51,788 nucleotides of DNA from NCBI GenBank assembly GCA_944387885.1, contig CALXGR010000014.1:1-51788 (forward strand), given 5' to 3'. This document shows positions 43,909 through 51,543 of this stretch, in pieces (the first letter of the stretch is position 1; the number at the start of each line of letters is the position of its first letter). This DNA comes from an uncultured Clostridia bacterium. GTDB taxonomy: Bacteria > Bacillota > Clostridia > Oscillospirales > Ruminococcaceae. The notes under the pieces are model-generated. The model did no database searches, was not told where the DNA came from, and saw only the letters and a list, made by a program, of their open reading frames with translations. Position numbers and translations under genes: made by a program.

Positions 43909-43995
43909 TGGTGCCGGTGGTGGGGGTCGAACCCACACGATGTTGCCATCAACGGATTTTGAGTCCGTCTCGTCTGCCAATTCCAACACACCGGC
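43909..43995 (-). tRNA. tRNA-Leu (anticodon CAA)
   Basis: An 87-base class II tRNA on the minus strand including an encoded CCA. The acceptor stem is GCCGGTG / CACCGGC with discriminator A. The anticodon stem ACGGA / TCCGT closes the loop CTCAAAA, giving anticodon CAA (43959-43961 on the plus strand), which reads UUG. A long variable arm (GATGGCAACATC) and a GGTTCGACCC T-arm are present. A near-consensus promoter lies just upstream and a terminator downstream, so it is transcribed alone. Confidence 0.96.
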
Positions 43996-44009
43996 AGGAT
44001 AACAACGCT

Positions 44010-44038
44010 ATTATAATACACCTAAGAATGAAAATCAA
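44010..44038 (-). promoter_or_regulatory. Promoter of tRNA-Leu
   Basis: On the minus strand TTGATT (44033-44038), 17 bases, TATAAT (44010-44015), 14 bases before the mature 5' end. Confidence 0.82.
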
Positions 44039-44125
44039 GGGAAAGTTTTTTGGGGAAAGAAGGGGAAAAAGTGTGGATTTGTGCAAACTGCTGCAAAACA
44101 GGGGGCGAATATCTCTGTTTTTTTG

Positions 44126-44154
44126 TTGACAAACGAAGCCCCCAACGGTAAAAT
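44126..44154 (+). promoter_or_regulatory. Sigma-A promoter of the sigma factor gene
   Basis: TTGACA (44126-44131), 17 bases, TAAAAT (44149-44154). Confidence 0.78.
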
Positions 44155-44185
44155 AAGATTGCGAACTCACCAAAGGAGCGTGTAT

Positions 44186-44725
44186 ATGCCCAAAATTCCT
44201 CCTCAGCTCTGTATCAAGGCCATTCAGGGAGACCAAGCCGCCTTGGCCAAGGTCATCACCCAGATGATGCCCACCATCCGTCGTGGGGCGCTGCGGGCAG
44301 CCTGCCCGGGGCTGGACCTGGAAGACGCAGAGCAGGAAGGTCTGATCGGGCTGTTCACCGCATTGCGGACCTATGACCCGCAGGGGGGAGCTTCCTTTCC
44401 CACCTATGCGGCGGTCTGTATCCGGAATGCCCAGTGGTCGGCCCGGCGGGCGGCGGTGCGGAAAAAGCATGCACCCCTCAACGACAGCCTTCCTTTGACG
44501 GAGCAGGAATCCATTCCCGGCCCGGAGGAGGAGCTGCTGGAGCAGGAAGCCTACTCCTCCACGTTGGAGCAGGTGAACACCCTCCTTTCTCCCCTGGAGA
44601 AACTGGTCATCGGTCTGCGGCTGGATGGCCTGGCTCCCCGGCAGATCGCCCAGCGGCTGAACCTGCCTGCCAAATCGGTGGAGAACGCCCTGACCCGTGC
44701 CCGGCGCAAGCTGCGCCAGCTGTAA
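44186..44725 (+). CDS. Small sigma-70 family factor (SigH-like)
   Basis: A 179-residue RNA polymerase sigma factor with region 2 (about residues 45-95; DLEDAEQEGLIGLFTALRTYD part) and region 4 (about 125-178; LSPLEKLVIGLRLDG then the helix-turn-helix APRQIAQRLNLPAKSVENAL part). There is no region 1 and a short linker, as in SigH and other alternative factors; SigH itself is about 210 residues, so this may be a shorter relative. ATG 44186 follows AAAGGAG. No anti-sigma gene is adjacent. It is driven by a near-consensus sigma-A promoter. Confidence 0.85.
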   Translation: MPKIPPQLCIKAIQGDQAALAKVITQMMPTIRRGALRAACPGLDLEDAEQEGLIGLFTALRTYDPQGGASFPTYAAVCIRNAQWSARRAAVRKKHAPLNDSLPLTEQESIPGPEEELLEQEAYSSTLEQVNTLLSPLEKLVIGLRLDGLAPRQIAQRLNLPAKSVENALTRARRKLRQL

Positions 44726-44781
44726 TTTGTCTAAAGCCTGTGCGGCTTTAATATATGCCCCGAGTAGCTTAAAACAGAGCG

Positions 44782-44809
44782 TTGGTTTACCAAAGATGTC
44801 GGTTATAAT
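44782..44809 (+). promoter_or_regulatory. Promoter of the zinc-ribbon gene
   Basis: TTGGTT (44782-44787), 16 bases, TATAAT (44804-44809). A weak AAAGCC/GGCTTT hairpin (44733-44749) ends the sigma factor gene before it. Confidence 0.62.
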
Positions 44810-44847
44810 CCTTCCGCGGGCAAATAAAACTTGAGGAGATACTCAAA

Positions 44848-45120
44848 ATGTACGAAGACAAGACTTTAGTATGCAAAGACTGCGGCAAGGAATTTATCTT
44901 TTCTGCCGGCGAGCAGGAGTTCTATGCTTCCCGTGGGTTCGAGAATGAGCCCCAGCGTTGCAAGGCCTGCCGTGACGCCCGTAAGAACGGCGCCCGTGGC
45001 GAGCGGCAGATGTTTGAAGCCGTTTGCGCCAACTGCGGCAATGTAGCTCGGGTACCCTTCCAGCCCCGCGAGGACCGTCCTGTTTACTGCAGCGACTGCT
45101 TCGCCAAGATGAAGGGCTAA
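44848..45120 (+). CDS. Double zinc-ribbon protein
   Basis: A 90-residue protein with four Cys-x2-Cys pairs forming two zinc sites: CKDC with CKAC in the first half, CANC with CSDC in the second. The first half has the CGKEFIFSAGEQEFYASRG pattern of the widespread firmicute zinc-ribbon family (zf-trcl type); the second resembles the CxxC DNA-binding-like ribbon. Function is unknown; nucleic acid binding is assumed for the family. Codon bias is strong, fitting high expression. The ribosome binding site is TTGAGGAG. Confidence 0.9.
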   Translation: MYEDKTLVCKDCGKEFIFSAGEQEFYASRGFENEPQRCKACRDARKNGARGERQMFEAVCANCGNVARVPFQPREDRPVYCSDCFAKMKG

Positions 45121-45145
45121 GGAATAATCTATCTTTGCGGCAAAG

Positions 45146-45182
45146 AGCGGAGAAAAGCATTTGGCTTTTCTCCGCTTTTTTT
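45146..45182 (+). terminator. Intrinsic terminator
   Basis: AGCGGAGAAAAGC / GCTTTTCTCCGCT perfect 13-bp stem with a 5-base loop and T7 tail after the zinc-ribbon gene. Confidence 0.93.
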
Positions 45183-45198
45183 GCAGGATGCGGGTAGA

Positions 45199-45227
45199 TT
45201 GTTTTTTTCTGCCTCTTCTGGTATACT
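45199..45227 (+). promoter_or_regulatory. Sigma-A promoter of the DUF2142 gene
   Basis: TTGTTT (45199-45204), 17 bases, TATACT (45222-45227), with TGG before the -10. Confidence 0.75.
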
Positions 45228-45265
45228 GTACCCGGAGTATTCTGTTTTGGAAAGGCGGGCGGACC

Positions 45266-47530
45266 GTGGAGAGAAAAATTTGGAACTGGATCCGATCCAA
45301 AAACGGCCTGCTGGTCTGTCTGGTCATGGCGGTGTTCTGCCTGGCCGTGGCTGCCTGGAACTGGTATGCCGCCCCTCAGGTGGAGGGGGACGTCTACGAA
45401 TACACCAAGTACAACGATGAGTATGACCGGACCCTGGAGACCCAGCCCGGCAGCTGGGAGATCACCCAGACCCTGACCCTGGACCCGGACCAGCGGGTGT
45501 ACGGCCTTCGGCTGTTGTTCGGCACCGGAGGGGTCAGCTGCCAGGGGGAGTTTGAGGCCCGGCTGGAAAGCCCGGACGGCCAGCTGCTGGCCACCACCGG
45601 CCTTCTCAATGCGGCTACCCTTCTGGACGGGGACTTCCAGGGCATTCCCTTTGCAGGGGCAAACGGCTTTTTCCAGGATAACCCCCATCTGGACGGGGAA
45701 GCCTATCCCCAGGTGGTCCTCCGGCTGATTTACACCGCAGCTCCCGACTGGACCACCCCTCTCACCCTCTGGTATGGGGAAACATCCGCCCAGGCCGGGC
45801 AGATGACCCTGAACGGAGAGGATGTCTCCGGGTCCCTGGCCCTTCAGCTTATGACCGAGAACGCCACTGGCTGGACCGCCCGTATGGCCCTGGTGGTGAT
45901 GATCCCTCTCCTGGCAGCGGTGGCGGCAGCCTTCCTGCTCAGCCTGAAAGGCGCATCCCTTCCCCTGACGGCGGGGGTCTGCATTTTCCTGCTGGGGGTC
46001 AGCTTTGCCCTTATCACCCCTGCCCAGGTGGCCCCGGACGAGTACGCCCATATTGCCGCATGCTATGAGAAAGTGAGCGAGCTGTCCGGCCAGCCCACCC
46101 TGACCCAGACCCAGGAAGGGGACACCATCCTGGTCCGGGACTGCGACTATGAATTTATCCAGGGGGAGACCGGTCCCATCGGTCCTGCGGGGTACAAGCA
46201 TTTCCTGGTGGAGGTGACCAAGACCGGCCAGTCCGGGGAGCTGACCCAGGCCAAGGCCCTCCGTCTTACCCAGACCCAGACCTGGTATCTCTTCCTGCCC
46301 CAGCTGGCGGGAGTGGCTCTGGCTCGGGCTTTGGGGCTCAGTTTTTACGGACTGGTCCTGCTGGGAAGGCTCTTCAACCTGCTGGCTTTCCTGGGCCTGA
46401 CCCTTCTGGCACTCCGCCTGGCCCCAGGTTCCTCCAAGGGAGTGCTGGCCGGGGTGGCGCTTCTGCCCATCAGCCTTCAGTTGGCAGGCAGCTTCTCCCC
46501 AGATGCTTTCACCCTGGGAATAAGTTTCTGCCTGGTGGCTCTCTGCCTGGCCGGGTATCATCGGATTTTGAAAGGCTGGGAATGGGCCTTGCTGGTCCTG
46601 CTGGCCTTCCTGCTCATCCCCGCTAAAATCATCTATCTGCCCATGGTGGTCCTCTGCGCCATCATCCCGGCCCGGCATCTCAGCGCCGGGCGGCGGGGCC
46701 TGATCCTTAAGGGAATCCTGTTCCTGGCCGGGGCGGCGGGAATGGTGGTCTTCTCCGGAGACTACCTGGGCTACATCCTCCGGGATGTGGACGATGTATT
46801 CCTTCAGGGAATCATCATTATGGGGGCCATCCCCGCATTCCTGGCTTTCCTTCTGGGAATGGAACTCACCCGGGACCATCCCCGGCTCCGGAGCGCTTTC
46901 TGGCGTGTGGTGATTTACGGGGCCATCCTGGGAGCCGTAGGAGCAGTCTTTGTGCTGGGGAAAGGAAAATACCCCATTACCGAGGACGAACTGCTCCACA
47001 GCATCCAGCCCAACGGGGATTCCAAATACTTCTACACGGTGGGATATATCATCCACCACCTGTCGGGAGCGGTGAAGGTGATCTGGAACAGCCTTCTCAC
47101 CTCCAGCGGAGAGTGGCTCCAGGGTCTTCTGGGCACCAGCCTGGGAGAACCCATTGTCTACCCCATCCAGGTGAACAGCCTGCTGGGAGTGGGCCTGATT
47201 ATTGTTTTGGCTCTCTGGGCCCTCCGTGCCCGGGAGGAAGCTCCCCGGCTGAATGGCTGGCAGAGCTGGATGCCTCTGGGGGTGACAGTAGGGGTGTTTG
47301 TTCTCTGCCTGGGGGCCTGCCTGACCTGGACTCCCATCAACTATACAGTACTCTTCGGGGTACAGGGCCGGTATTTCCTGCCGGTGCTGCCCCTCTTCCT
47401 CCTTTGGGTAGGGAAAACAAAATTCATCACCCTGGAGGGAGACGTCCGCCGCTGGCTGGTTCCGGCCCAGACCGTTCTGGTTTTTCTGGTTCTCTGCCAG
47501 GGCTTCCTGCTTTACTGCCAAGGGGCCTGA
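45266..47530 (+). CDS. DUF2142 polytopic membrane protein
   Basis: A 754-residue protein. One membrane segment (about residues 12-32) is followed by an extracellular domain of about 170 residues rich in beta strands and then about ten further segments. The PDEYAHI motif at the start of the second membrane block (residue about 258) is typical of DUF2142, a GT-C-like family linked with cell-surface polysaccharides. GTG 45266 fits the promoter start site near 45234; the longer in-frame ATG at 45161 lies in the preceding terminator. The acceptor is unknown. Confidence 0.85.
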   Translation: MERKIWNWIRSKNGLLVCLVMAVFCLAVAAWNWYAAPQVEGDVYEYTKYNDEYDRTLETQPGSWEITQTLTLDPDQRVYGLRLLFGTGGVSCQGEFEARLESPDGQLLATTGLLNAATLLDGDFQGIPFAGANGFFQDNPHLDGEAYPQVVLRLIYTAAPDWTTPLTLWYGETSAQAGQMTLNGEDVSGSLALQLMTENATGWTARMALVVMIPLLAAVAAAFLLSLKGASLPLTAGVCIFLLGVSFALITPAQVAPDEYAHIAACYEKVSELSGQPTLTQTQEGDTILVRDCDYEFIQGETGPIGPAGYKHFLVEVTKTGQSGELTQAKALRLTQTQTWYLFLPQLAGVALARALGLSFYGLVLLGRLFNLLAFLGLTLLALRLAPGSSKGVLAGVALLPISLQLAGSFSPDAFTLGISFCLVALCLAGYHRILKGWEWALLVLLAFLLIPAKIIYLPMVVLCAIIPARHLSAGRRGLILKGILFLAGAAGMVVFSGDYLGYILRDVDDVFLQGIIIMGAIPAFLAFLLGMELTRDHPRLRSAFWRVVIYGAILGAVGAVFVLGKGKYPITEDELLHSIQPNGDSKYFYTVGYIIHHLSGAVKVIWNSLLTSSGEWLQGLLGTSLGEPIVYPIQVNSLLGVGLIIVLALWALRAREEAPRLNGWQSWMPLGVTVGVFVLCLGACLTWTPINYTVLFGVQGRYFLPVLPLFLLWVGKTKFITLEGDVRRWLVPAQTVLVFLVLCQGFLLYCQGA

Positions 47531-47579
47531 CCCCTTCGGATAGAAACCACATTCTATATTATAAAGGAGAACTTCTATT

Positions 47580-47777
47580 ATGATTATTACCAAGCAGACC
47601 ATTATTGGAGATATTCTGGACGCCGACAACACCACCGCTCCCTACTTCCTGGAGATTGGAATGCACTGCCTGGGCTGCCCCGCTTCCCGTGGGGAGAGCC
47701 TGGAGGAAGCCTGCATGGTCCATGGTGTAGACTGCGACACCCTGGTGGCCAAGCTGAACAAGCATTTTGGAAACTGA
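47580..47777 (+). CDS. DUF1858 protein with CxxC motif
   Basis: A 65-residue protein of the DUF1858 (hybrid-cluster-associated disulfide) type. It has the ITKQTIIGDIL start, PYFLEIGMHCLGCPAS with the two-cysteine motif, and EACMVHGVD. Relatives sit with redox or iron-sulfur repair proteins; here it precedes a tRNA methyltransferase. AAAGGAGAA lies before the ATG. Codon bias suggests good expression. Its last eleven bases overlap the next gene. Confidence 0.9.
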   Translation: MIITKQTIIGDILDADNTTAPYFLEIGMHCLGCPASRGESLEEACMVHGVDCDTLVAKLNKHFGN

Positions 47778-48435
47778 GCGCTCCCATCTGGATGACCGGC
47801 TCCTGACGGCGGCGGCCTGTGTCCGCCCCGGCAAGGTGGTGGCAGACATTGGCTGCGACCACGGCAAGCTGGCCATCCATCTGGCTAAAGAGGGAAAGAA
47901 TCCCCGGATCATCGGGGCGGACCTCCGCCCCGAACCCCTGGCCCGGGCAGCGGGAAACCTGAAAAAGGCCGGCTGTGAGGAAAAGGTGGAACTGCGGCTG
48001 GGGGACGGCCTGACCGTCCTGGCCCCCGGGGAAGCCCAGGATATCATTCTGGCGGGGATGGGAGCTCAGACCATCATCCAGCTGCTGGAGGCGGCTCCCT
48101 GGGTCATGGACCCGGAGATTCGCCTGATCCTGGTGCCTGCCACCAAACACACCCTGCTCCGGCTCTGGCTGGCACGGCAGGGGTTTGTCCTGGACAAGGA
48201 CATCCCGGTGCGGGCGGCGGGACGGCTTTACGCTGTCATGAACGCCCGGTACACGGGGGAAAAGCGGGAACCGGAACTGGACTGGTGCATTGCCGGCCAG
48301 ACCAGCGGGCCTTTGGCCGGGGAATACCTGGCAGGGCAGCTGGTAAAACTGCGGAAATACTGCCGGGGGGTCAAGGATCCTGCCCGGCTGGAACAACTGG
48401 AAGGGCTGCTGGCCCGGTTGGAGGAAAGACTATGA
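47767..48435 (+). CDS. trmK: tRNA (adenine-22-N1)-methyltransferase
   Basis: A 222-residue TrmK, which methylates A22 of tRNA with S-adenosylmethionine. The SAM site is VADIGCDHGKLAIHL and the catalytic-type motif is ILAGMGAQTI. The start is TTG at 47767 inside the DUF1858 gene, with no clear ribosome binding site; translation is probably coupled. The ATGA overlap with the Nif3-like gene is the usual firmicute arrangement (as in B. subtilis yqfN-yqfO). Confidence 0.93.
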   Translation: METERSHLDDRLLTAAACVRPGKVVADIGCDHGKLAIHLAKEGKNPRIIGADLRPEPLARAAGNLKKAGCEEKVELRLGDGLTVLAPGEAQDIILAGMGAQTIIQLLEAAPWVMDPEIRLILVPATKHTLLRLWLARQGFVLDKDIPVRAAGRLYAVMNARYTGEKREPELDWCIAGQTSGPLAGEYLAGQLVKLRKYCRGVKDPARLEQLEGLLARLEERL

Positions 48436-49175
48436 CCGATTGCAGACAGGTGCTGACTGCCATGGAGGAGCTGGCTCCTCCCGTGCTGGCGGAAGAATGG
48501 GATAATGTGGGCCTGCTGGTGGAGAACCCCGGCCCGGTGACCGGAATCCTCACCGCCCTGGACATTACCCCCGAGGTGGTCCGGGAGGCGGAGGACCTGG
48601 GCTGCAACCTGGTGGTAAGCCACCATCCCGTTATCTTTCAGCCCCTGAAATCCCTGAAATGGGATAACCCGGCCTGTATGCTCCTGGCCCGGGGAATGAG
48701 CGGAATCTGTATGCATACCAACCTGGACGCTGCTCAGGAAGGGGTCAACTTCCAGCTGGCCAAACTGCTGGGAATCCAGGACCCTCAGGCATTCATCCCC
48801 TGCGGACGAATCGGAAACCTGGAAACCACTCCTGCTGCCCTGGCGGAAAAATGCCGCCGCACCCTGGGCGCCGCCGTCAAGATGGTGGAGGGCAGCCGTC
48901 CCATCCATAAGGTGGCGGTCATCAGCGGGGCAGGCGGAAGTATGCTGGAGGATGCCCTGGCCGCCGGTGCGGATGCCCTGGTCACCGGGGAGGCCGCTCA
49001 TCACATTGCCCTGGCCGCTCAGGCTGCGGGAATCACCCTGGTGGTGGCAGGACACTTTGCCACCGAACGGCCGGTGGTGGAGGTGGTGGCCGGATATCTG
49101 GCTGCCCGGTTCCCGGAAATCCCTGTAAAGGTCAGTCAGGCTGACCGGGACCCCTTCGGGCAATATCTCTGCTGA
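48432..49175 (+). CDS. Nif3-like dinuclear metal center protein (YqfO family)
   Basis: A 247-residue NIF3 family protein. Metal ligands are visible in VSHHP (His-His), MHTNLDAA (His, Asp) and GHFATE (His, Glu). B. subtilis YqfO carries an inserted domain of about 120 residues; this copy lacks it and is the short form. Activity as a GTP cyclohydrolase 1 type 2 homologue is often annotated, but the true role is unsettled. It overlaps trmK by four bases. Confidence 0.93.
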   Translation: MTDCRQVLTAMEELAPPVLAEEWDNVGLLVENPGPVTGILTALDITPEVVREAEDLGCNLVVSHHPVIFQPLKSLKWDNPACMLLARGMSGICMHTNLDAAQEGVNFQLAKLLGIQDPQAFIPCGRIGNLETTPAALAEKCRRTLGAAVKMVEGSRPIHKVAVISGAGGSMLEDALAAGADALVTGEAAHHIALAAQAAGITLVVAGHFATERPVVEVVAGYLAARFPEIPVKVSQADRDPFGQYLC

Positions 49176-49186
49176 ATGATTCACCG

Positions 49187-49213
49187 CCCGTCCCTTCCGA
49201 GGGACGGGTTTTT
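49187..49213 (+). terminator. Intrinsic terminator
   Basis: CCCGTCCC / GGGACGGG with a 6-base loop and TTTTTC tail, between the Nif3-like gene and rqcH. Confidence 0.82.
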
Positions 49214-49230
49214 CTACAGGAGGAATACCC

Positions 49231-50970
49231 ATGGCATTGGATGCCGCAACCCTGTCCCTGGCCGCCGCCCAGCTGAAGGAGGCGTTGGTGGACAGCCGCA
49301 TTGACAAAATCTTTGAACCTACCCGGGACGAGGTGGTCATCACCCTTCGCTCCCGGACCCAGACCCATAAGCTGCTTCTCTCAGCCCGGAGCGGCTCCGC
49401 CCGGGTCTGCTTTACCAGGGAAAGCTTTGAAAACCCTGCCACCCCGCCCAGCTTCTGTATGCTTCTCCGGAAACATCTGTCGGGGGGAAAGCTGATGGAC
49501 CTGCGGCAGGTGCCGGGGGACCGTATCCTCTTCTTTGACTTCCAGTGTGTCAATGAAATGGGGGACCTGGTCCTCAACACCCTGGCCGCCGAGCTGATGG
49601 GCCGGTATTCCAACCTGGTGCTGGTCCAGGGCGACCGGATCATTGACGCCCTCAAGCGGGTGGATTTTGAGGACAGCCAGGTACGGCAGCTTCTGCCCGG
49701 ACTGGCCTACACTCTCCCCCCCAAGCCGGACCGGCTGGACTTTATAGAGACTGCCCCTGCCCGGCTGGTGGAGGCTGCGGCTCAGAAACCTCTGGACATT
49801 GCCGCCGCTCTGGGCAAGGTTGTGTCCGGGGTGGGCCCGGTGGTCTGCCGGGAAGCAGTCTGGCGGGCCCTGGGAGAGACCACCGCTCAGGCGGACCATC
49901 TGGCTCCGGAACAGGCCGCCGCACTGGAACAGGCTATTGCCGCCATCCAGGAAGATTACCGGGCAGGAGGAATCCCTAACGCCGTCCATCAGCAGGACGG
50001 AAAACCGGTGGAGTATAGCTTTACTCCCCTCACCCAGTACCAGGGGGCGGTGATGACCCGGTACGACAATTTCAGCGACCTGCTGGAAGGATACTACGGG
50101 GCCAAGGATAAGGCGGAGCGGCTGCGGCAGAAGGGCCGGGAGCTGCACAAGGCGGTCCATAATATGTATGACCGGGCCCTCCGGAAACAGGCGGCCCGGC
50201 AGGAGGAACTGGCTCAGTCCGGGAAGGCGGAGGAGCTGCGGCTGAAAGGGGAACTGGTCCAGGCCAATCTTTGGGCCATCCAGAAGGGCCAGACCTCGGT
50301 CACCGTCACCAACTACTATGACGGCCAGCCCATGACCATCTCTCTGGACCCCAAGCTCTCCCCCAACGGGAACGCCCAGAAGTATTTCAAGGATTACAAG
50401 AAAAAGCAGACCGCTGCCAAAATGCTGGTCAAGCTGCTGGCGGAAGGAGAGCAGGAAATTGCTTACCTGAAAACCGTTCTCTACGAGGTGGAGACCGCCG
50501 GCGGGGAACAGCTGCTGGGAGAGATCCGGGCCGAGCTAAAAAGCCAGGGGTACCTGAAATACTACAAGGTCCGGGATAAGAAGCAGAAGCCGGCGGATTT
50601 TCTCCGGTATCGCTCCAGCGACGGGTTCCTCATCCTGGTGGGCCGGAACAACGCCCAGAATGACCGGCTTACCCTTCACACCGCCCGGGGCCGGGACTGG
50701 TGGTTCCACACCAAGGATGCTCCCGGCAGCCACACGGTGGTCATCAGCGAGGGTAGGGAAGTGCCTGACTCCACCAAGGAGGAGGCCGCCCAGCTGGCGG
50801 TGCTCCACTCCAGCCAGGCCACCGGGGTAAAGGTGGCGGTGGACTACACCCAGGTGCGGAATGTGCGGAAGACCGGAGATCTGAAACCGGGAATGGTCCT
50901 GTACGAAAACTACGAGACCGCCTACATCACCCCTGACCCGGAACTGGCCAAGACCCTCCGGGAGAAATAA
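49231..50970 (+). CDS. rqcH: Ribosome quality control protein RqcH (NFACT family)
   Basis: A 579-residue RqcH that binds peptidyl-tRNA-blocked 50S subunits and adds alanine tails. Domains in order: NFACT-N (about residues 1-180, including the conserved Asp-Arg of PGDRILFFDF), helix-hairpin-helix and coiled-coil arms (about 200-420), and NFACT-R (about 450-560, with GRDWWFHTKDAPGSH). Length is typical. AGGAGGAAT precedes the ATG. No separate promoter was found; it follows the terminator at 49187. Confidence 0.94.
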   Translation: MALDAATLSLAAAQLKEALVDSRIDKIFEPTRDEVVITLRSRTQTHKLLLSARSGSARVCFTRESFENPATPPSFCMLLRKHLSGGKLMDLRQVPGDRILFFDFQCVNEMGDLVLNTLAAELMGRYSNLVLVQGDRIIDALKRVDFEDSQVRQLLPGLAYTLPPKPDRLDFIETAPARLVEAAAQKPLDIAAALGKVVSGVGPVVCREAVWRALGETTAQADHLAPEQAAALEQAIAAIQEDYRAGGIPNAVHQQDGKPVEYSFTPLTQYQGAVMTRYDNFSDLLEGYYGAKDKAERLRQKGRELHKAVHNMYDRALRKQAARQEELAQSGKAEELRLKGELVQANLWAIQKGQTSVTVTNYYDGQPMTISLDPKLSPNGNAQKYFKDYKKKQTAAKMLVKLLAEGEQEIAYLKTVLYEVETAGGEQLLGEIRAELKSQGYLKYYKVRDKKQKPADFLRYRSSDGFLILVGRNNAQNDRLTLHTARGRDWWFHTKDAPGSHTVVISEGREVPDSTKEEAAQLAVLHSSQATGVKVAVDYTQVRNVRKTGDLKPGMVLYENYETAYITPDPELAKTLREK

Positions 50971-51173
50971 GGAAAACAGGGAACAGTGTCCAGCCGCTGA
51001 AAGGCAGCTTGGGCAGTGGTTTCCCGGAACTTTATCTAAACGCCGGGGCCCGGCTTCCGGGCCCCCTTTTATATCAAAATGCACAATTTCCCTGTCCCTC
51101 TGCCGGGGGTTTTGAGAAAAAGGGAAAAAGTGCGATTTTACTGGCTTTTTCCAAAATTTTTTTCAAAAAACAC
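50971..51173. other. Intergenic region between rqcH and the rpsJ promoter
   Basis: Contains the rqcH terminator and an AT-rich stretch with A- and T-tracts (51105-51172) just upstream of the rpsJ promoter, which could serve as an UP element. No gene is supported. Confidence 0.6.
51045..51070 (+). terminator. Terminator after rqcH
   Basis: GGGGCCCGG / CCGGGCCCC with a CTT loop and CTTTT tail. Confidence 0.8.
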
Positions 51174-51202
51174 TTGCAACACCCGGGAGGGTGTGTTATA
51201 GT
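51174..51202 (+). promoter_or_regulatory. Strong promoter of the S10 ribosomal protein operon
   Basis: TTGCAA (51174-51179), 17 bases, TATAGT (51197-51202), with TGT before the -10. The spacer is a palindrome (ACACCC-GGGA-GGGTGT). Confidence 0.8.
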
Positions 51203-51543
51203 AACTTATGGCTGCGAATGCTTGTGCGGTTTCTGTACAAGCCGTGCAAGCTACGATATGCGTTGATGCGGGAGGTTGCCTGTCTTAGCCACAGGGTTTT
51301 TCCGCGGAGTATGTCCGATCTTAGAACCGGGCGAAAGAACTGATAAGGGCGAAGGGATACGTACACAAGTTACTCCGTGTACCAATGTCCACTTTCTTTG
51401 CATGTTCATAGCCGGGAGAACTGCGTGCGGTTCACCGGTTTTTGTCGTGGAAAGATGTGAAACACCCGGAGCCGTGTGCGAAACACATCAGTTCATCGAT
51501 CCGCCTAAGGGCACAAACCAAAATAATTTAGGAGGCGAATCAA
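51203..51543 (+). promoter_or_regulatory. Structured 5' leader of the S10 operon
   Basis: About 340 untranslated bases with several hairpins: GCTTGT/ACAAGC (51220-51242, with an alternative longer pairing to 51251); GCGG(CCTGT/ACAGG)CCGC (51268-51305); GTACAC/GTGTAC (51361-51382); a terminator-like CCGG..AACTG/CGGTT..CCGG hairpin with T5 (51412-51443); and GATGTG..ACAC/GTGT..CACATC (51454-51489). The last part resembles a sequence I recall before rpsJ in other Clostridia. Autogenous control by a ribosomal protein, as with L4 in E. coli, is the likely purpose; the ligand is not known. Confidence 0.65.

Noticed and set aside
44894..47635. A 913-codon minus-strand frame over the DUF2142 gene
   Set aside because: Antisense shadow; it crosses a terminator, promoter and zinc-ribbon gene on the other strand.
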